Assembly: GCA_050084985.1 (NCBI GenBank)
Contig: JBITNC010000001.1
Location: 154,876,001 to 154,940,000 of the forward strand
Source of the DNA: Nageia nagi
Lineage: Eukaryota > Pinophyta
DNA: 64,000 bases
Direction: 5' to 3'
The first letter of the stretch is position 1. Every line of letters begins with the position of its first letter. This document shows, piece by piece, positions 48,147 to 59,650 of this stretch. Under the pieces are notes generated by a model. That model worked only from the letters and a program-made list of their open reading frames with translations, searched no databases and was not told the DNA's origin. Position numbers and translations under genes: made by a program.

Positions 48147-49310
48147 ATGCCACCTAGAAGACAAGGAAAGGGTGTAGGGAGGGGTGTAACAGGTGCCTAT
48201 GCCCATATGAATGGGTAGATAGAGGATCTACATGCAAAAATAGCATGGTTAACTAGTGCAATTAATCGTATGGGGGAGAGGAGACCCCATGCCCACTTGA
48301 ATCTTGGATTTGATAGTGAGAGCATGTCTAGGGAAGATGTACCTAATGTTAAGATGGAGGGAGAACCCTTACATCAGGAAGAAGTGGGAAAATGCTTCAA
48401 GAATAGGCTAATCCAAGCCTTGGAAGGGATAAGAGGAAATCAAGATGGGATCAAGATCAAGGTTTCTAAGTATGCTGGTGGGTTGAAACTAGAGGAGTTG
48501 ATTGATTGGTAAATAGCATGGAAAAATACTTTGAATGGGGTAATCTAGCTAAGGATAAGAAGGTGAAACTTGCATGCACAAAGTTAAAGGGGCATGCATT
48601 GATTTGGTGGGATCATCTATAGGCTTCATGATAGAGAAAGGGAAAATAAAAGATCAGGGTGTGAGCTAAGATGAATAAGAAGTTACAAGAGAAATCTATT
48701 CTTGTAGATTATTCCCAAACCTTATTTCATAAATTCTAGAATCTTTGACATAGAGAACATAGAGTTGAAGATTACACTAATGAGTTCTACAAATTATCCA
48801 TTTAGGTGGAGCATAATGAGACGGATGATTAGAGAGCTGCAAGGTATGTGAATGGCCTAAGTTTTTCTATTTAGGATGAGATAAGTATGCATCATACTCT
48901 TACTGTAGAAGATGCATACCAAATGGCCTTGAGGGTCGAGGAGAAGCTTAAGAGAATTAATAGAGGGGGAAAGAAAGGATCAACACCCTCTTCAAATCAA
49001 GGGCATGGTGGATCTAATTTCTCCAAAGGAGAATTATCAACATTTTCCAAAAAGAAGGATCAAGTAGGACAAGGTCAAGATACCTCCCAAAGAGGAAGAG
49101 GGTATCTAAGAGGAAGAGGGAATGGTGGAGGAAGGATGGGGACTGGACCATGAAAGCCATTCATTTATTATAGATGTGGAGAGGAAGGTCATAGAGCATT
49201 CAACTACCCTTAGTATGATGTAGAAGAAAGAGGACAAGCAAGGGTCACCCTAGTTGAAGAAGAGGAAGAGACTAAGATAGAAGTCACTGCAGATATGGTT
49301 GAGATCCTCA
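48147..49310 (+). pseudogene. element D gag
   Basis: ATG 48147 opens 'MPPRRQGKGVGRG', followed by a linker, then Retrotrans_gag ('AWKNTLNGV', 'KLKGHALIWWDHL', 'DYSQTLFHKF'-like pieces with stops, about 48510-48760) and 'TVEDAYQMALRVEEKLKR' (48900-48960). A Gly/Arg-rich stretch (49080-49150) precedes the knuckle 'YRCGEEGHRAFNYP' with two Cys lost to Tyr. The frame changes between 48270 and 48887. Confidence 0.8.
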
Positions 49311-49419
49311 TGATATAGAGAACCCTAATTATTTTAGATAAGGTAAGCATGCAAGAATAAGATGACAGAGATTCTTGGTTTCATAATAATATTTTTCATA
49401 CAAGATGCACCTTAGGAGG

Positions 49420-49842
49420 AAAGGTATGTAACATGGTCATTGATGGGGGTGGTTGTGAAAATTTGGTCTCTGATATCATGGTTGATAAATTAGATCTGAA
49501 ATGTGTAAAGCATTCAAACCCCTATTGTGTGTCATGGATTAAGAAAAAAATATAGTAATCATTGATAAGAGGTGTTTGTTCAACTTCTTGATTAGGAAAT
49601 ATTACAAGGATGAAGTGTGGTATGATGTGATCTCGATGGATGCATGTCACATTCTATTAAGGAGACCTTGGCAATATGATAGGGATTCTGATCATAATTG
49701 TATAAAGAATACTCACACATTTTGGAAGGATGGTGTGAAGGTGGTTCTTATACCTTTAAAGGAGGATGGACCAAGCAAGAGCTTGTTGGCAATGAAGGAG
49801 TTTCTTATAGTAATTAAGGAAGCTAGCTTCTATTATGCTTAA
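49420..49842 (+). pseudogene. element D protease
   Basis: The aspartic protease site 'NMVIDGGGCENLVS' is intact (about 49430-49470), followed by a typical C-terminal half with 'WYDVISMDACHILLRRPWQYD' (open 49576-49842). One frameshift separates the halves. Confidence 0.8.
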
Positions 49843-49859
49843 TAGCTAGGAAGCTAGAA

Positions 49860-51245
49860 ATAGAGGAAGTGGTTATACCTACAGCACTAGCTCAATTACT
49901 AAAAGAATATGAAGATGTCATACTAGAGGAGTTACTATATGGGTTTCCACCAAAGAGAGATATCCAACATCACATGGATTTGATCCTAGGATCAACACTT
50001 CCAAATTAGACAACTTATCGATTAAACATAACATAGAATGTAGATTTGAGTAGACAAGTGATAGATTTGATAAATAAGGGCTTATTCAAGGAGAGTATGA
50101 GTCCATGTGTGACTCCAGCATTACTAACCCCAAAGAAAGATGGTTCATGGAGGATGTGTGTGGATAATAGAGCTATAAATAAGATCATAATAAAATATCG
50201 ACACCCTATGCCAAGAGTGGATGACATGAAGCATATATTGGCTAGAGCAAAATACTTTAGTAAAATTGTTCTACAGAGTGGTTACTACCAAATCAAAATT
50301 CAAGAAGGTGATGAATGGAAGATAACTTTTAAGATAAAAGATGGGTTGTATGAGTGAATGGTGATGCCATTCAAGTTATCTAATGCACCTAATAAATTTA
50401 TATGATTAATGAATAGACTACTATAGGAATATAATGGTAAGTTTGTAGTTGTGTATTTTGATGATATCCTGATTTATAATAAAAGTGAACAAGAGCATTT
50501 GTTACATCTGAAATTGGTGTTAGATGTGCTCAAGAAGAAGAAACTATATGTCAATTTAACGAAATGTAGATTTCTTCACGATAATTTAGTGTTTTTAGGA
50601 TTTGTAATCTCTAAATATGGCATGAGGATTGATGATGAAAAAGTGAAGGCAATTTTCGAGTGGCCTATTCCAAGAACTATAATAGAAGTAAGGAGCTTTC
50701 ATGGCTTAGCTACCTTTTATAGAAAGTTCATTAGGAACTTTAGTAGTATAGTTTCCCCTATAACTGAATGCATAAAGGGTAAGGATTTTGTATGGACTAA
50801 GGTAGCAATTGAGAGTTTTTGAAATATTTAAAAAGAAAGTGTCAGAAGCCCCTATTTTGATGTTACTAGATTTTAGTAAGATATTTGAGATTGATTGTGA
50901 TGCCTTGTTTGTTGGGATTAGTGGTGTATTGAGTTAGGAGGGTTGACTAGTAGCATTTTTCAATGAGAAATTGAATGATGCAAGGAAGAATTACTCTACA
51001 TATGATGTGGATTTTTATGAAATTATGCAAGCATTGCAGCATTGGAGGCACTACTTAATCTTAAAGGAGTTTGTGTTGTTTACTGATCATGAAGCATTGA
51101 GGTATATCAACTCTTAGAAAAAATTAAATAGTAGACATGCCAAATGGGTTTCATTTCTACAATAATATACATTTGTACTACAACACAAATCTAGTAAGCA
51201 AAATAAGGTTATTGATGCATTAAGTAGGAGAGTCTTGTTGCTAAC
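49860..51245 (+). pseudogene. element D reverse transcriptase and RNase H
   Basis: RT: '[20 protein letters not shown]' (50140-50200), '[15 protein letters not shown]' (first Asp changed; normally F.KIDL), then the catalytic pair in 'VVYFDDILIYNKS' (about 50450), and 'LGFVISKYGMRIDDEKV'. Two clean stretches are 50046-50357 and 50451-50822. RNase H: 'EIDCDALFVGISGVLS', 'NYSTYDVDFYEIMQALQHWRH', 'LFTDHEALRYI' and 'NKVIDALSRR' (50880-51230). There are stops at Gln and Trp sites and one frameshift near 50822. Confidence 0.88.
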
Positions 51246-51399
51246 CACTATGGAGAATGTAGTGGTGGGATTTGAGGGAATAAAAAATATGTATGAATCT
51301 GATGCTAAATTTGAGAATATTGTGAGATAGTGTACAAGTGAAACAAAAGGTGAGTCCCATCCAATTTTTGAAGAATATTTTTTTCATAATGGTTACTTA

Positions 51400-52480
51400 T
51401 TTAAGGGTACTCAATTATGTATTCCCAATGGCTCTATGAGAGAGAACATCTTACAGGAATTACATAGTGGGGGTCTAGCTGGTCATTTTGGAGTAGCCAA
51501 AAGTGTGACTCTTGTAGAGAAGTATTATTAGCCAAAGATGAAAAGAGACATAATCAAGTTTGTCTCTAGATGTAGAGTGTGCTAAATTTCTAAAGGCCAT
51601 GCATAAAATATAGGGTTGTATATGCCATTACCAGTTCCTACAAGACCATGGATCAATCTAAGAATGGATTTTATGTTGGTATTGCCCAAAACATAATGGG
51701 GTAAGGATCCAATTTTTGTTGTGGTATATAGATTTTCTAAAATGGCCCATTTTATTACATGCCAAAAAACTAATGATGCTACTAAGATTGCAGTCTTATT
51801 CTTTGATGAGGTTGTACGATTGCATGGTGTCCCAAAGACTATTACTTGTGATTGAGATACTAAGTTCTTGGGTCATTTTTAGAGGACATTATGGAAGAAG
51901 TTAAATACTAGGCTATATTTCAAGAGTGCTTACCATCCACAAACTGATGAGCAAATAGAGGTAGTGAACAGAAGCTTGGGAAACCTCTTACAGTGCATAG
52001 TTGGGGAAAAGCCAAAATAATGGGATTTCACCTTATCATAAGCTAAATTTACATATAAGAGCTTAGTGAACAGGTCAATAGGTAAATATCCTTTTCAAAT
52101 TATTTATGGTCAAAATCCTATATGTGTATTAGATCTAGTTGAGCTACCAATGGGGAACCAAGTTAGTGATGATGCAGAAGCATTTGCTAAGCATATCCAG
52201 AAAGTGCAAGAATCAATGAAAGAAAAACTACATAATAGTAATGCTCACTGCAAAGAGGTCATTGATGCACATAGAAGGATCAAAGTGTTTGAATAGGGTG
52301 ATATGGTGATGGTTCACCTCAAAAAAGAATGATTTCCTAAAGAGTAGTATAACAAATTGAAATTTAAGAAAATTAGACCCTACAAGATTTTGAAGAAGAT
52401 TAATGATAATGCCTATAAAGTGGAATTACCTAATGAATTTGTTATTTCACCTATTTTTAATGTTTCTAATTTATTTTAGT
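51400..52480 (+). pseudogene. element D integrase
   Basis: Zinc finger 'ELHSGGLAGHFGVAKSV' with 'FVSRCRVC' (51450-51590). The core has 'PWINLRMDFMLVLP' (catalytic Asp kept), '[20 protein letters not shown]', the second site as '[15 protein letters not shown]' with Trp or Arg lost to a stop, and 'YHPQTDEQIEVVNRS' (Glu kept). Then 'YPFQIIYGQNPICVLDLVELP' (52080-52150) and the SH3-like tail '[20 protein letters not shown]' (52380-52440). Frames shift near 51600 and 52000. Confidence 0.88.
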
Positions 52481-52535
52481 ATTAAGGTACTATTAGGATG
52501 TTGATCTACAAGATTCAATAAATTGGGCACCATAG

Positions 52536-52690
52536 ATGCCTAAGAAGAAGGACAGAGTTATACAAATACTTGATAAGAAGGTGGTCACCACCAAACATGG
52601 GAGCTACAATAGATACCTAGTTTAGTGAGAAGGATTACCCTAGTTTGATAACACTTGGGTTTTAGAGTTAGAGATAAAAAAAATTAATAA
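52536..52690 (+). pseudogene. element D chromodomain
   Basis: About 52 codons fused after integrase. 'VIQILDKKVVTTKHGSYNRYLV' is interrupted, then '.EGLP.FDNTWVLELEI'. This is the chromodomain pattern, with stops at Trp positions expected in W-x-G-(Y/L)-P. It targets integration to marked chromatin in chromoviruses. Typical length is 50-60 residues. Confidence 0.8.
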
Positions 52691-52745
52691 CCAAAAGCTA
52701 TAGGATTTCATTTCAGTTGAACTTATAGGAGCTAAGTTCTTTTTA

Positions 52746-52758
52746 TAAGAGGAGAATG
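52746..52758 (+). promoter_or_regulatory. polypurine tract of element D
   Basis: AAGAGGAGAATG, one base before the TGTACCTTC LTR start. Confidence 0.8.
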
Positions 52759-52759
52759 A

Positions 52760-53344
52760 TGTACCTTCAAATGATCATAACTTTTGACCTGACTGTTGGA
52801 TCATCTTGAAATTTTGAGGAGGCTAGATATAGGTTTTCATGATTCAGCTATGACCTCCTTAAAGAGGAATTCCCCCAAATGGAAATTTTTTTTATCAGCC
52901 TAAATCCATCATTTAGTGCCTCAAAATTAGCTTTTAGTGTCAATTTTTAAGATTTTCTAATAAGTAGACTTTAATATATTTTGTTCTAGAATTTGTTTAG
53001 GAGAATAAATTAGGAAACAGATTAGTCTATGTTGATTGGCCTTGTATGCCAAGTTTGATTGAAATCTAAGAAACTTTCTATTTTTAGAAACTTTCTATTT
53101 TTAGAAACTTTCTATCTCTCTATCTTTAGAAAGTTTCTATTTTTAGTAATGTCCTAATTTTTAAACTGTTCATTATTTTTGAGGGAGAGTCTCCTTCTTT
53201 CTATATTAGCTATTGTAATAGACCTGAAAAAGGTATTATGACTTCAAGAATGAGAAGAGGATTATTTATAGGTTTTCTTCTATATTAATACATTTATGTT
53301 ATTGGAGCCCATTTTGTTGGTCTCTTATAGCTGAATTCACATCA
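52760..53344 (+). repeat. 3' LTR of element D
   Basis: TGTACCTTCAAATG to ..TTCACATCA. It is 27 bp longer than the 5' LTR, largely because AGAAACTTTCTATTTTT is repeated three times near 53068-53120. Confidence 0.9.
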
Positions 53345-54073
53345 TATTCTAAATCCCCTCCACTAAAGGAGTCCTCATCAAAACCTAAATAAATAATGAA
53401 GGTAGAAGTAAACCCTTAGAATGCCACTAGAAGGAAAAGGTGCTCCACCTATGGCATAGATAATTAGGATCCCATTTCCTGACTATCTTCTAAATGCTCT
53501 ACCTAGGAATGGAATTCTTAGCATCACTAAGACTTTATCTGAAGGTTTGTAGTAAGTGTAATAATAATCAATAGCTTCCTAATACTTAAGCTTCAATGTT
53601 TATTTATACATTTCTTGCATTTAGAATTCACCTAGGAGTCATCCTAAGCCCATCTAACCCAGCATTAGGTATTTAGGGGGGGTAATCTCTTAAATTACCA
53701 ACATGGGGGTCATAATCATATAATATGCCAATGTGGATGTCATGAACACTTAAAGTGACAATGTGGGATCCCTAGTACTTAAAGTGCCAACATGGGGTTA
53801 TGGTACCCTCCCTTGTGTGGCGCTAGCATTTTGGTAGCCATCCAACTCACTAATAAACATACCCTGGGATTCCCATAATTTGGGATCTCCAATTCAACAC
53901 ATGCCTAATCTACTACTTAGGAGGGAGACATCCCACTTGGGGCTCATATTGGGGTCCACATGACCCATTAAACTCCTATCCTAAGTCACAATAATGTAAC
54001 TACAAATACATCAAATAGATATAGTACAAGGTGACTAGACTGCTCCCTCTAAAAGTACAAGGGGGGTTTCATA
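53345..54073 (-). repeat. 5' LTR of element B, outer part
   Basis: Aligns with 43040-43768 of the 3' LTR, including the TATA box (53601-53608, minus strand) and the CCAACATGGGG units (53670-53815). Followed by GATGA and Copia C coding sequence. Confidence 0.88.
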
Positions 54074-55828
54074 GATGACAACTTTCTAATTTATGACGAG
54101 ATTATTGAAGAAGATGAGGAAGATAAAATAGAAAAAGAATAAAAAAACAACTTAAATGAAGAAGAGTTGGAAGAAAATAAGAAATTTAGAATACAAAGTT
54201 GGTAAAATGATCACCCCAAAGAAAAAATAATTGGAGATCCTAGCAATGGTATTCAGATAAGAACAAGAGTAATGAGGACTTATTCCATTTTATCCAATAT
54301 CAAACCTAAAAATATTGCTAAGGCAAGCTAAGATGAAAGTTAGATAAAAAGCAATGGAAGACAAATTGAACTAGATTGAGAAAAATAAAACATGGGAAGT
54401 AGTACCAATGCCCAAAAATAAAAATGTGATAAACATAAAGTGAATCTTTTGAAACAAGTTAAATGAGGATGTAAAGGTAGTAATAAATAAAGCAAGATAG
54501 GTATGCAAGGGATATGTGCAAGTTGAAGGTATTGATTTTGAGGAAATTTTACACCAGTAGCTATACTTGAGGCAATTTGAATGTTTCTTGCTCTTGTAAT
54601 GTATAAGAATTTTAAAGTATATCAAATGGATATAAAATTAGCATTTTTAAATGAAAATCTAGAAGAGGAAGTCTACATTGAACAACCTAATGGTTTTCAA
54701 CTTTCAAAGGATTTAAATATGGTATGCAAACTAAAAAAGGCATTGTATGGTCTGAAATAAGCACCTCGTGCTTGGTATGCATGATTGAATACCTTTCTCC
54801 AACAACAAGGCTTTAAAAAGGATATGGTAGTTAGCAATCTTTATGTGAAATCTAAAAAGGACTATCAAATCATTGTTGTTGTATATGTGGATGATATCAT
54901 TTTTGGAGGATGCAAATATAAGTTGTGCAAAACATTTTCCAATCAAATGTAAAGTGTGTTTGAAATTTTCACGATAGGTGAGTTCTCATACTTTCTTAGG
55001 TTTCAAGTAAATCAATTAAAGAATCACATTTTCATTTCTCAAATTAAGTATACTAAAGAAATGTTGAAGAAGTTACTATAAAGGATTGCAAGCTAGTTAG
55101 CACTCCAATGATAATAGGTTGCAAGTTGAGCAAAGATGAAAAGTCACCACCAGTCGATCAAACCATGTACAAATCCATGATAGGGAGCTTGTTGTACTTA
55201 ATGATCACATGACTAGATATTTTACAAGCAATTTGCATATTTACAAGCAAGTTTCAAAGAAACACATGTCTTAGTAGTAAAATGCATATTTTGGTATCTC
55301 AAACAAATAATGGATTATGGTATTTGGTACCCAAAAGATAAGTATTTCACACTTATCTCATATTTAGATGTTGATTGGAAAGGTTGCATGGATGGAAGGA
55401 AGATCACTAGTGGAGCTACATTTTATCTCAATGATAGACTTGTATCATGGCATAGTAAGAAGCAAGAGTCAATATCCTTATCTATAGCAGAAGTAGAATA
55501 TATTATAGTGGTATCATGTTTCACCCATGTACTTTGGATGAAGTAAACTATAAAAGATCTTGGTATTCATTTAAGGGATCCTATTTCAATAAAGTGTGAT
55601 AATACCAGTGTTATAAACATTTTAAAGAATCCAGTAATGCACTCTTGCATCAAACACATTGCTATATGGTATCATTTCTTGAAGGAGAAAGTTGTTGAAG
55701 GATAGGTCAAGTTAGAATTTGTCCCAACAATAGAGTAGGTAGCATACATTTTTACAAAACCATTTCCTAAGAAATTTTTTGAGTACCTTCGCAAAAAGTT
55801 GGGAGTGACTCCACTTCCCAAGCATTGA
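54074..55828 (+). pseudogene. Copia C reverse transcriptase and RNase H (3' part of pol)
   Basis: Resumes the Copia C coding region after element B. An acidic linker comes first ('IIEEDEEDKIEKE'). RT follows: 'YQMDIKLAFLNENLEEEVYIE' (about 54620-54680), 'LKKALYGLK.APRAWY' and the intact active site 'VVYVDDIIFGG' (54880-54910). RNase H has 'SYLDVDWKGCMDGRKITSG' (55360-55410), 'SKKQESISLSIAEVEYI', 'IKCDNTSVINILKNP' and 'HIAIWYHFLKEKVVEG', ending 'LGVTPLPKH' and TGA near 55828. Stops replace several Gln codons. One frameshift lies near 55080 and another near 55290. Confidence 0.88.
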
Positions 55829-56055
55829 CTAGCATTCAGGACCACATTCTCAAGGGGCATTTTCTTATAGTATTATCTTCCTACTCTTGTTTATGATTTT
55901 TACTATTGGTGCTAATATTTTCCTGAGAATATTGTATATGGACTTAGGGGTAGTTTGTAGCAACCCTTTTTCATTATTGTCAAATGAGGAGAAAAGTTAC
56001 AAGTATTTACTTATGTGTTGTCAACAATTTCAAAAGGTGACATTGTTGAGCAAAG
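55829..56055 (+). other. 3' untranslated part of Copia C
   Basis: Non-coding between RNase H and the LTR. A purine-rich GAGGAGAAAAG near 55988 could be the polypurine tract, but it is not adjacent to the LTR start as aligned. Confidence 0.4.
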
Positions 56056-56307
56056 TGTTGTCATTGTTGTCAACACACTCAATGGGACCCAATTGATGTT
56101 TTGATATAGTGTTTAGAGCATGGATAGAGATATTTAGTGATGTTGATGATGTGTTTGATGCTCAATTAAATTTGGTGCAAGTAATTTGTGCAAATTTGTA
56201 AAAATTACAAAAGTTGCAAAAATTACCAAAAAGTTGTAAAACTTGCAAAAGTTTTCAAAAAGTTATTTGAAGCTTATTTGGATATATTTGGTGCATGTGT
56301 GGACATG
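56056..56307 (+). repeat. 3' LTR of Copia C, left part
   Basis: Starts TGTTGTCATTG and aligns with 32325-32562. It has phased A-tracts (about 56200-56270). Interrupted by F after ACATG. Confidence 0.85.
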
Positions 56308-57349
56308 TGTAACAACCCTATTTTATCATAAACATATAGAACCATCACTATAACACCCATCCCATACACTCCAAAGGTGAGCACAAAATTATTTTCCTTT
56401 AGGTAAATAAAATAAGTAGTTTAAATGCAATCTATTTTGAATGTGTTTGGAAGTTGCTTGAGAATGTTGTGAATTATTATTCACAATATTCCTAGCATTT
56501 TTCTAAGCTAAGTCATTCATGATTCTAGACTCTTCATTGACTTTATACCATTTCCCATTATTTAACTTATCCTGCTAAATAACTTCACCTGGCTTGCCTT
56601 TGCATGTTTTATTGAACATTGTGACTTCTTAATGGTACCACATACCTTCTTGTATTTCCCACCATCATCATGTCAAGGCACTTTTAATACTTTGAGTTCC
56701 ATTCAACCATAAGGATTTCCTAATTTATCTTAGCCTAACTCACTTGAAGATAAATCAACATCCCATGAATGAATAGTTATGCTTTACTCAAAACTTTGGG
56801 CTAGGTTTACACTTAGGTTTAAACACCAAAGAAAAACATGCCAAAACCTAAGGATAACAATTCCCAAATAAAATATATTACTTATAGAAAAGGGAGTTAG
56901 GTCCTAGCATCATCATATAATATGAACTTTTCAAATCAAGTAAACACTATAAAGTACAAAGCAATATCACATTCAAGTAAGGTAATTCATTTACTAAACT
57001 GCTCTTTAATAAAAGAATAATACTTAACTTTTTAAATACTAATCTTTGACAATCCCAAAATATCAACTTTGTACAATAATCATAATAGCACAATCATCCC
57101 AAATAATGAAGTAATAATTATTTTCAAATTGTTTTACAACAATAGCCTTACTATTTATTTTCATAAATCAAATAGCAAGTACAATACATTTAAAACCATA
57201 GCAACAATTTATCCAACTCCTTTCTTGCAATATGAACAAGGCTTTACTCCTTTAGGTTTGACAGTAGCTCAAGAATGGTTGGATTAGATACAATCTTGGG
57301 TTTCCTCTAAAATGCAACTGTATGCTTTGTCATTTTAAGGTAACATTCC

Positions 57350-57690
57350 AACTTCTAAGAACTCTAATTTAAAATGTCAACTCACATTTTAAAATAATCA
57401 AACATCCTTATTTTAAAACATCAATTCCCATTTTAAAATAAATTTACATCTACCAAATTTCAAAATGAAATACTAAACTCCATTTTAGAATACAATAACA
57501 ATATCATAAAATATTGATTTTCCTCTATTTTAAACTATCAACCTATAATTTAAAATAGTCAATAACTCTATTTTAAAAAATATCAACCTATATTTTTAAA
57601 AATAATAAACACAATCAATACTATATTTTGAAATCTTTTTAAAACTCTATTTTAAAAATATCATAACTATATTTTTAAAATAATAATAAA
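57350..57690. repeat. degenerate TATTTTAAAATATCAA array within F
   Basis: A dozen or more imperfect copies of a CCATTTTAAAATA / TATTTTAAAA core, spaced about 25-45 bp. Confidence 0.6.
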
Positions 57691-58730
57691 CACTCAAATT
57701 AATTCTATGTAATTAGTAAATAAAACCACAAAATTAAAAATAATTCCCACACCTAATTGTTAAAATATCAAGCCTATTTTAAAAATTATAAGTTAAAGCC
57801 CAAAATCAAAAACACTTAAAAATGGTAAACCCCAAATTTAAATTTAAAAACACTATTTTAATATGGCTATTAAATATTTGAACATCCTATTACAAAACCC
57901 CATATAATGAAAAAGGAGGCATTAACTCAAGGATATTATTATAAAAAAAAAGGAGATGCTGTGTGACTCCCCAATTCCATGCACCCCTCCCAACCAAATT
58001 GGTAGCTAAAAAGAATAAGATAGGATGAGTATGTTGGTCTTAAAGCCAATGTAACACTCGTCAACCTTTTCAAGCCCTAAACAAGTGCTGAAGGGGCAAG
58101 TTGGGCCATAGGCCCATGTAGCCTCCCTAGATAACCCTTGGTATCACACCAAAAAAACAAGGGGGAGAGGAGAGTACATTGGGTGATGAGGCCCACATAC
58201 CTCCCCAAGGCTTTAGGCCATCAAAAAATAAGGGGGAAGAATAGGAGAAGCCCACATTGGTTGCCTTCATCTATTAAAACTTACCACATAAGGCAAAAGG
58301 GGGTTTTTCAACCCCAACATTTTAAAAAGGGAATTTTTAAATCCCACAAACATAGAATCTAAAGAAGGGTTTAAGAAAATATTTAATCATATAAAACTCT
58401 CCAACAAGGTAATACATGAATTTCAAAACTACTTATTTTTTTAAAAGGAACATTCTAGTAGTGGAAATAAACTAAATCCTCAACCAATCATAATTTTGTA
58501 ATACTAGAAGGTAAAAATCACTTGTAAATAAATAAAACTAAATACTATTATTTTATAAAATGCCTAAAATAATAAAGCCTTCATAAAATATAGAGAAGCA
58601 AATAATTACAAGAGGAAAACCTCACTAAATCCTGCAATTGCTGAAGGAATTGGCTCCAAAATTGCAAAACTTTGCCACTCCAAAATTAATAAAAAAATAA
58701 GAATGATCCAAAAGCTCCACCCTAGGGCTC

Positions 58731-58738
58731 TATTTATA
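58731..58738 (-). promoter_or_regulatory. TATA box of F
   Basis: The minus strand reads TATAAATAGAGCCC, a strong plant TATA context, about 0.9 kb from the right (U3) end. Confidence 0.65.
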
Positions 58739-59650
58739 GTTTTTCAAGTAGGGCTAGGGTAGAAATGAGTGGGAGTTAATTCCTAAGTGGGAAATATCTT
58801 TTCACTTAGTCATCAATCAACACTTCAGTGGACTGAGTTCCATTGGCACACCTAATTTGCAACTAGAAAAAAATAACTAAAATTGATATATCTCATGCAA
58901 ATTAGGTGTAATAAATATTATTAAATTATAAATAATATCTTAAAGGCTTAGTTAGTTCTAGCCTTTATCAATCAACCAATCATAACTCATTTAGCTTAAT
59001 TTATTTATTTTTAGCTAAATAATAATATTTAATGTTAAGGATTAGTATTTTTAATTATTAATTAACATTAATTAATAATTAAGAAGTAATACATACACAT
59101 TCTCATAAAATACTTAAATGTATATATTTAAATAATTAAGCTTTATCTTTTCTTTCCTAGTTAGTTCCCTTAATTATCTTTACCCACTAATATTAATTAT
59201 TAGGGGTCCCAAGATAATTATATTAACATCTTTGGAAATCCTCTAAGGCATATAAATATTTTCAGATCAAATTTAAGAATATAACTATGCAATCATAAAC
59301 ACACATTTAACAATCCTAGGAGCTTATCTTTCCCCATGCTGCTATGTATGTATGCAACCACTTACCTAGCTTTCCTAATATCTTGATCTTATATGATCAT
59401 GAGAATCACTAGTAATCATTTATTTTCAAACCATTCAAGAGCATCCACATGTCACAAAACCACTTGCAGTAGTAACATGTACATATAGGTAGGATAAGTA
59501 ATCATTATCCTTGTCTAGGATTTCATAACTTAAACAAATAAAAGCATATCAAGAATTTTATTCAAATAATATATATTAAATGTCTCATTTCACACTTAAA
59601 CTAAAATAAAACATAGCAAGGGAAATCTAGATTGGATTTGGGTTGTGACA

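Larger units (their letters stand above)
47548..53344 (+). mobile_element. chromodomain gypsy element D (5.8 kb)
   Basis: LTRs of 558 and 585 bp (47548-48105 and 52760-53344), a primer site near 48111, then gag, protease, RT, RNase H, integrase, chromodomain and polypurine tract. The order integrase-after-RT and the terminal chromodomain define a chromovirus. It is inserted into the LTR of B. The flanks TATCCTAA (47540-47547) and TATTCTAA (53345-53352) look like a duplicated target, unusually long at 8 bp. Confidence 0.92.
42540..54073 (-). mobile_element. gag-protease-only element B, complete, inserted in Copia C
   Basis: Minus-oriented: 5' LTR on the right (47041-47547 plus 53345-54073, split by D), primer site, gag, protease, minisatellite, polypurine tract, 3' LTR on the left (42540-43768). 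GATGA flanks both outer ends (42535-42539 and 54074-54078). Internal sequence without D is 3.3 kb and contains no RT, RNase H or integrase. It is the same family as 14542-18227. Confidence 0.87.
56308..59650 (-). mobile_element. element F: 3.3-kb solo LTR inserted in Copia C LTR
   Basis: TGTAACAACCC at the left end and GGGTTGTGACA at the right form short inverted ends. ACATG flanks both sides (56303-56307 and 59651-59655), and the empty site survives at 32541-32570. On the minus strand it begins TGTCACAACCC, a usual gypsy LTR start, and has a TATA box (58738-58731). No gag, pol, primer site or polypurine tract lies inside, so a solo LTR left by LTR-LTR recombination fits best. A non-coding LARD-like element is the alternative. 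Confidence 0.75.
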
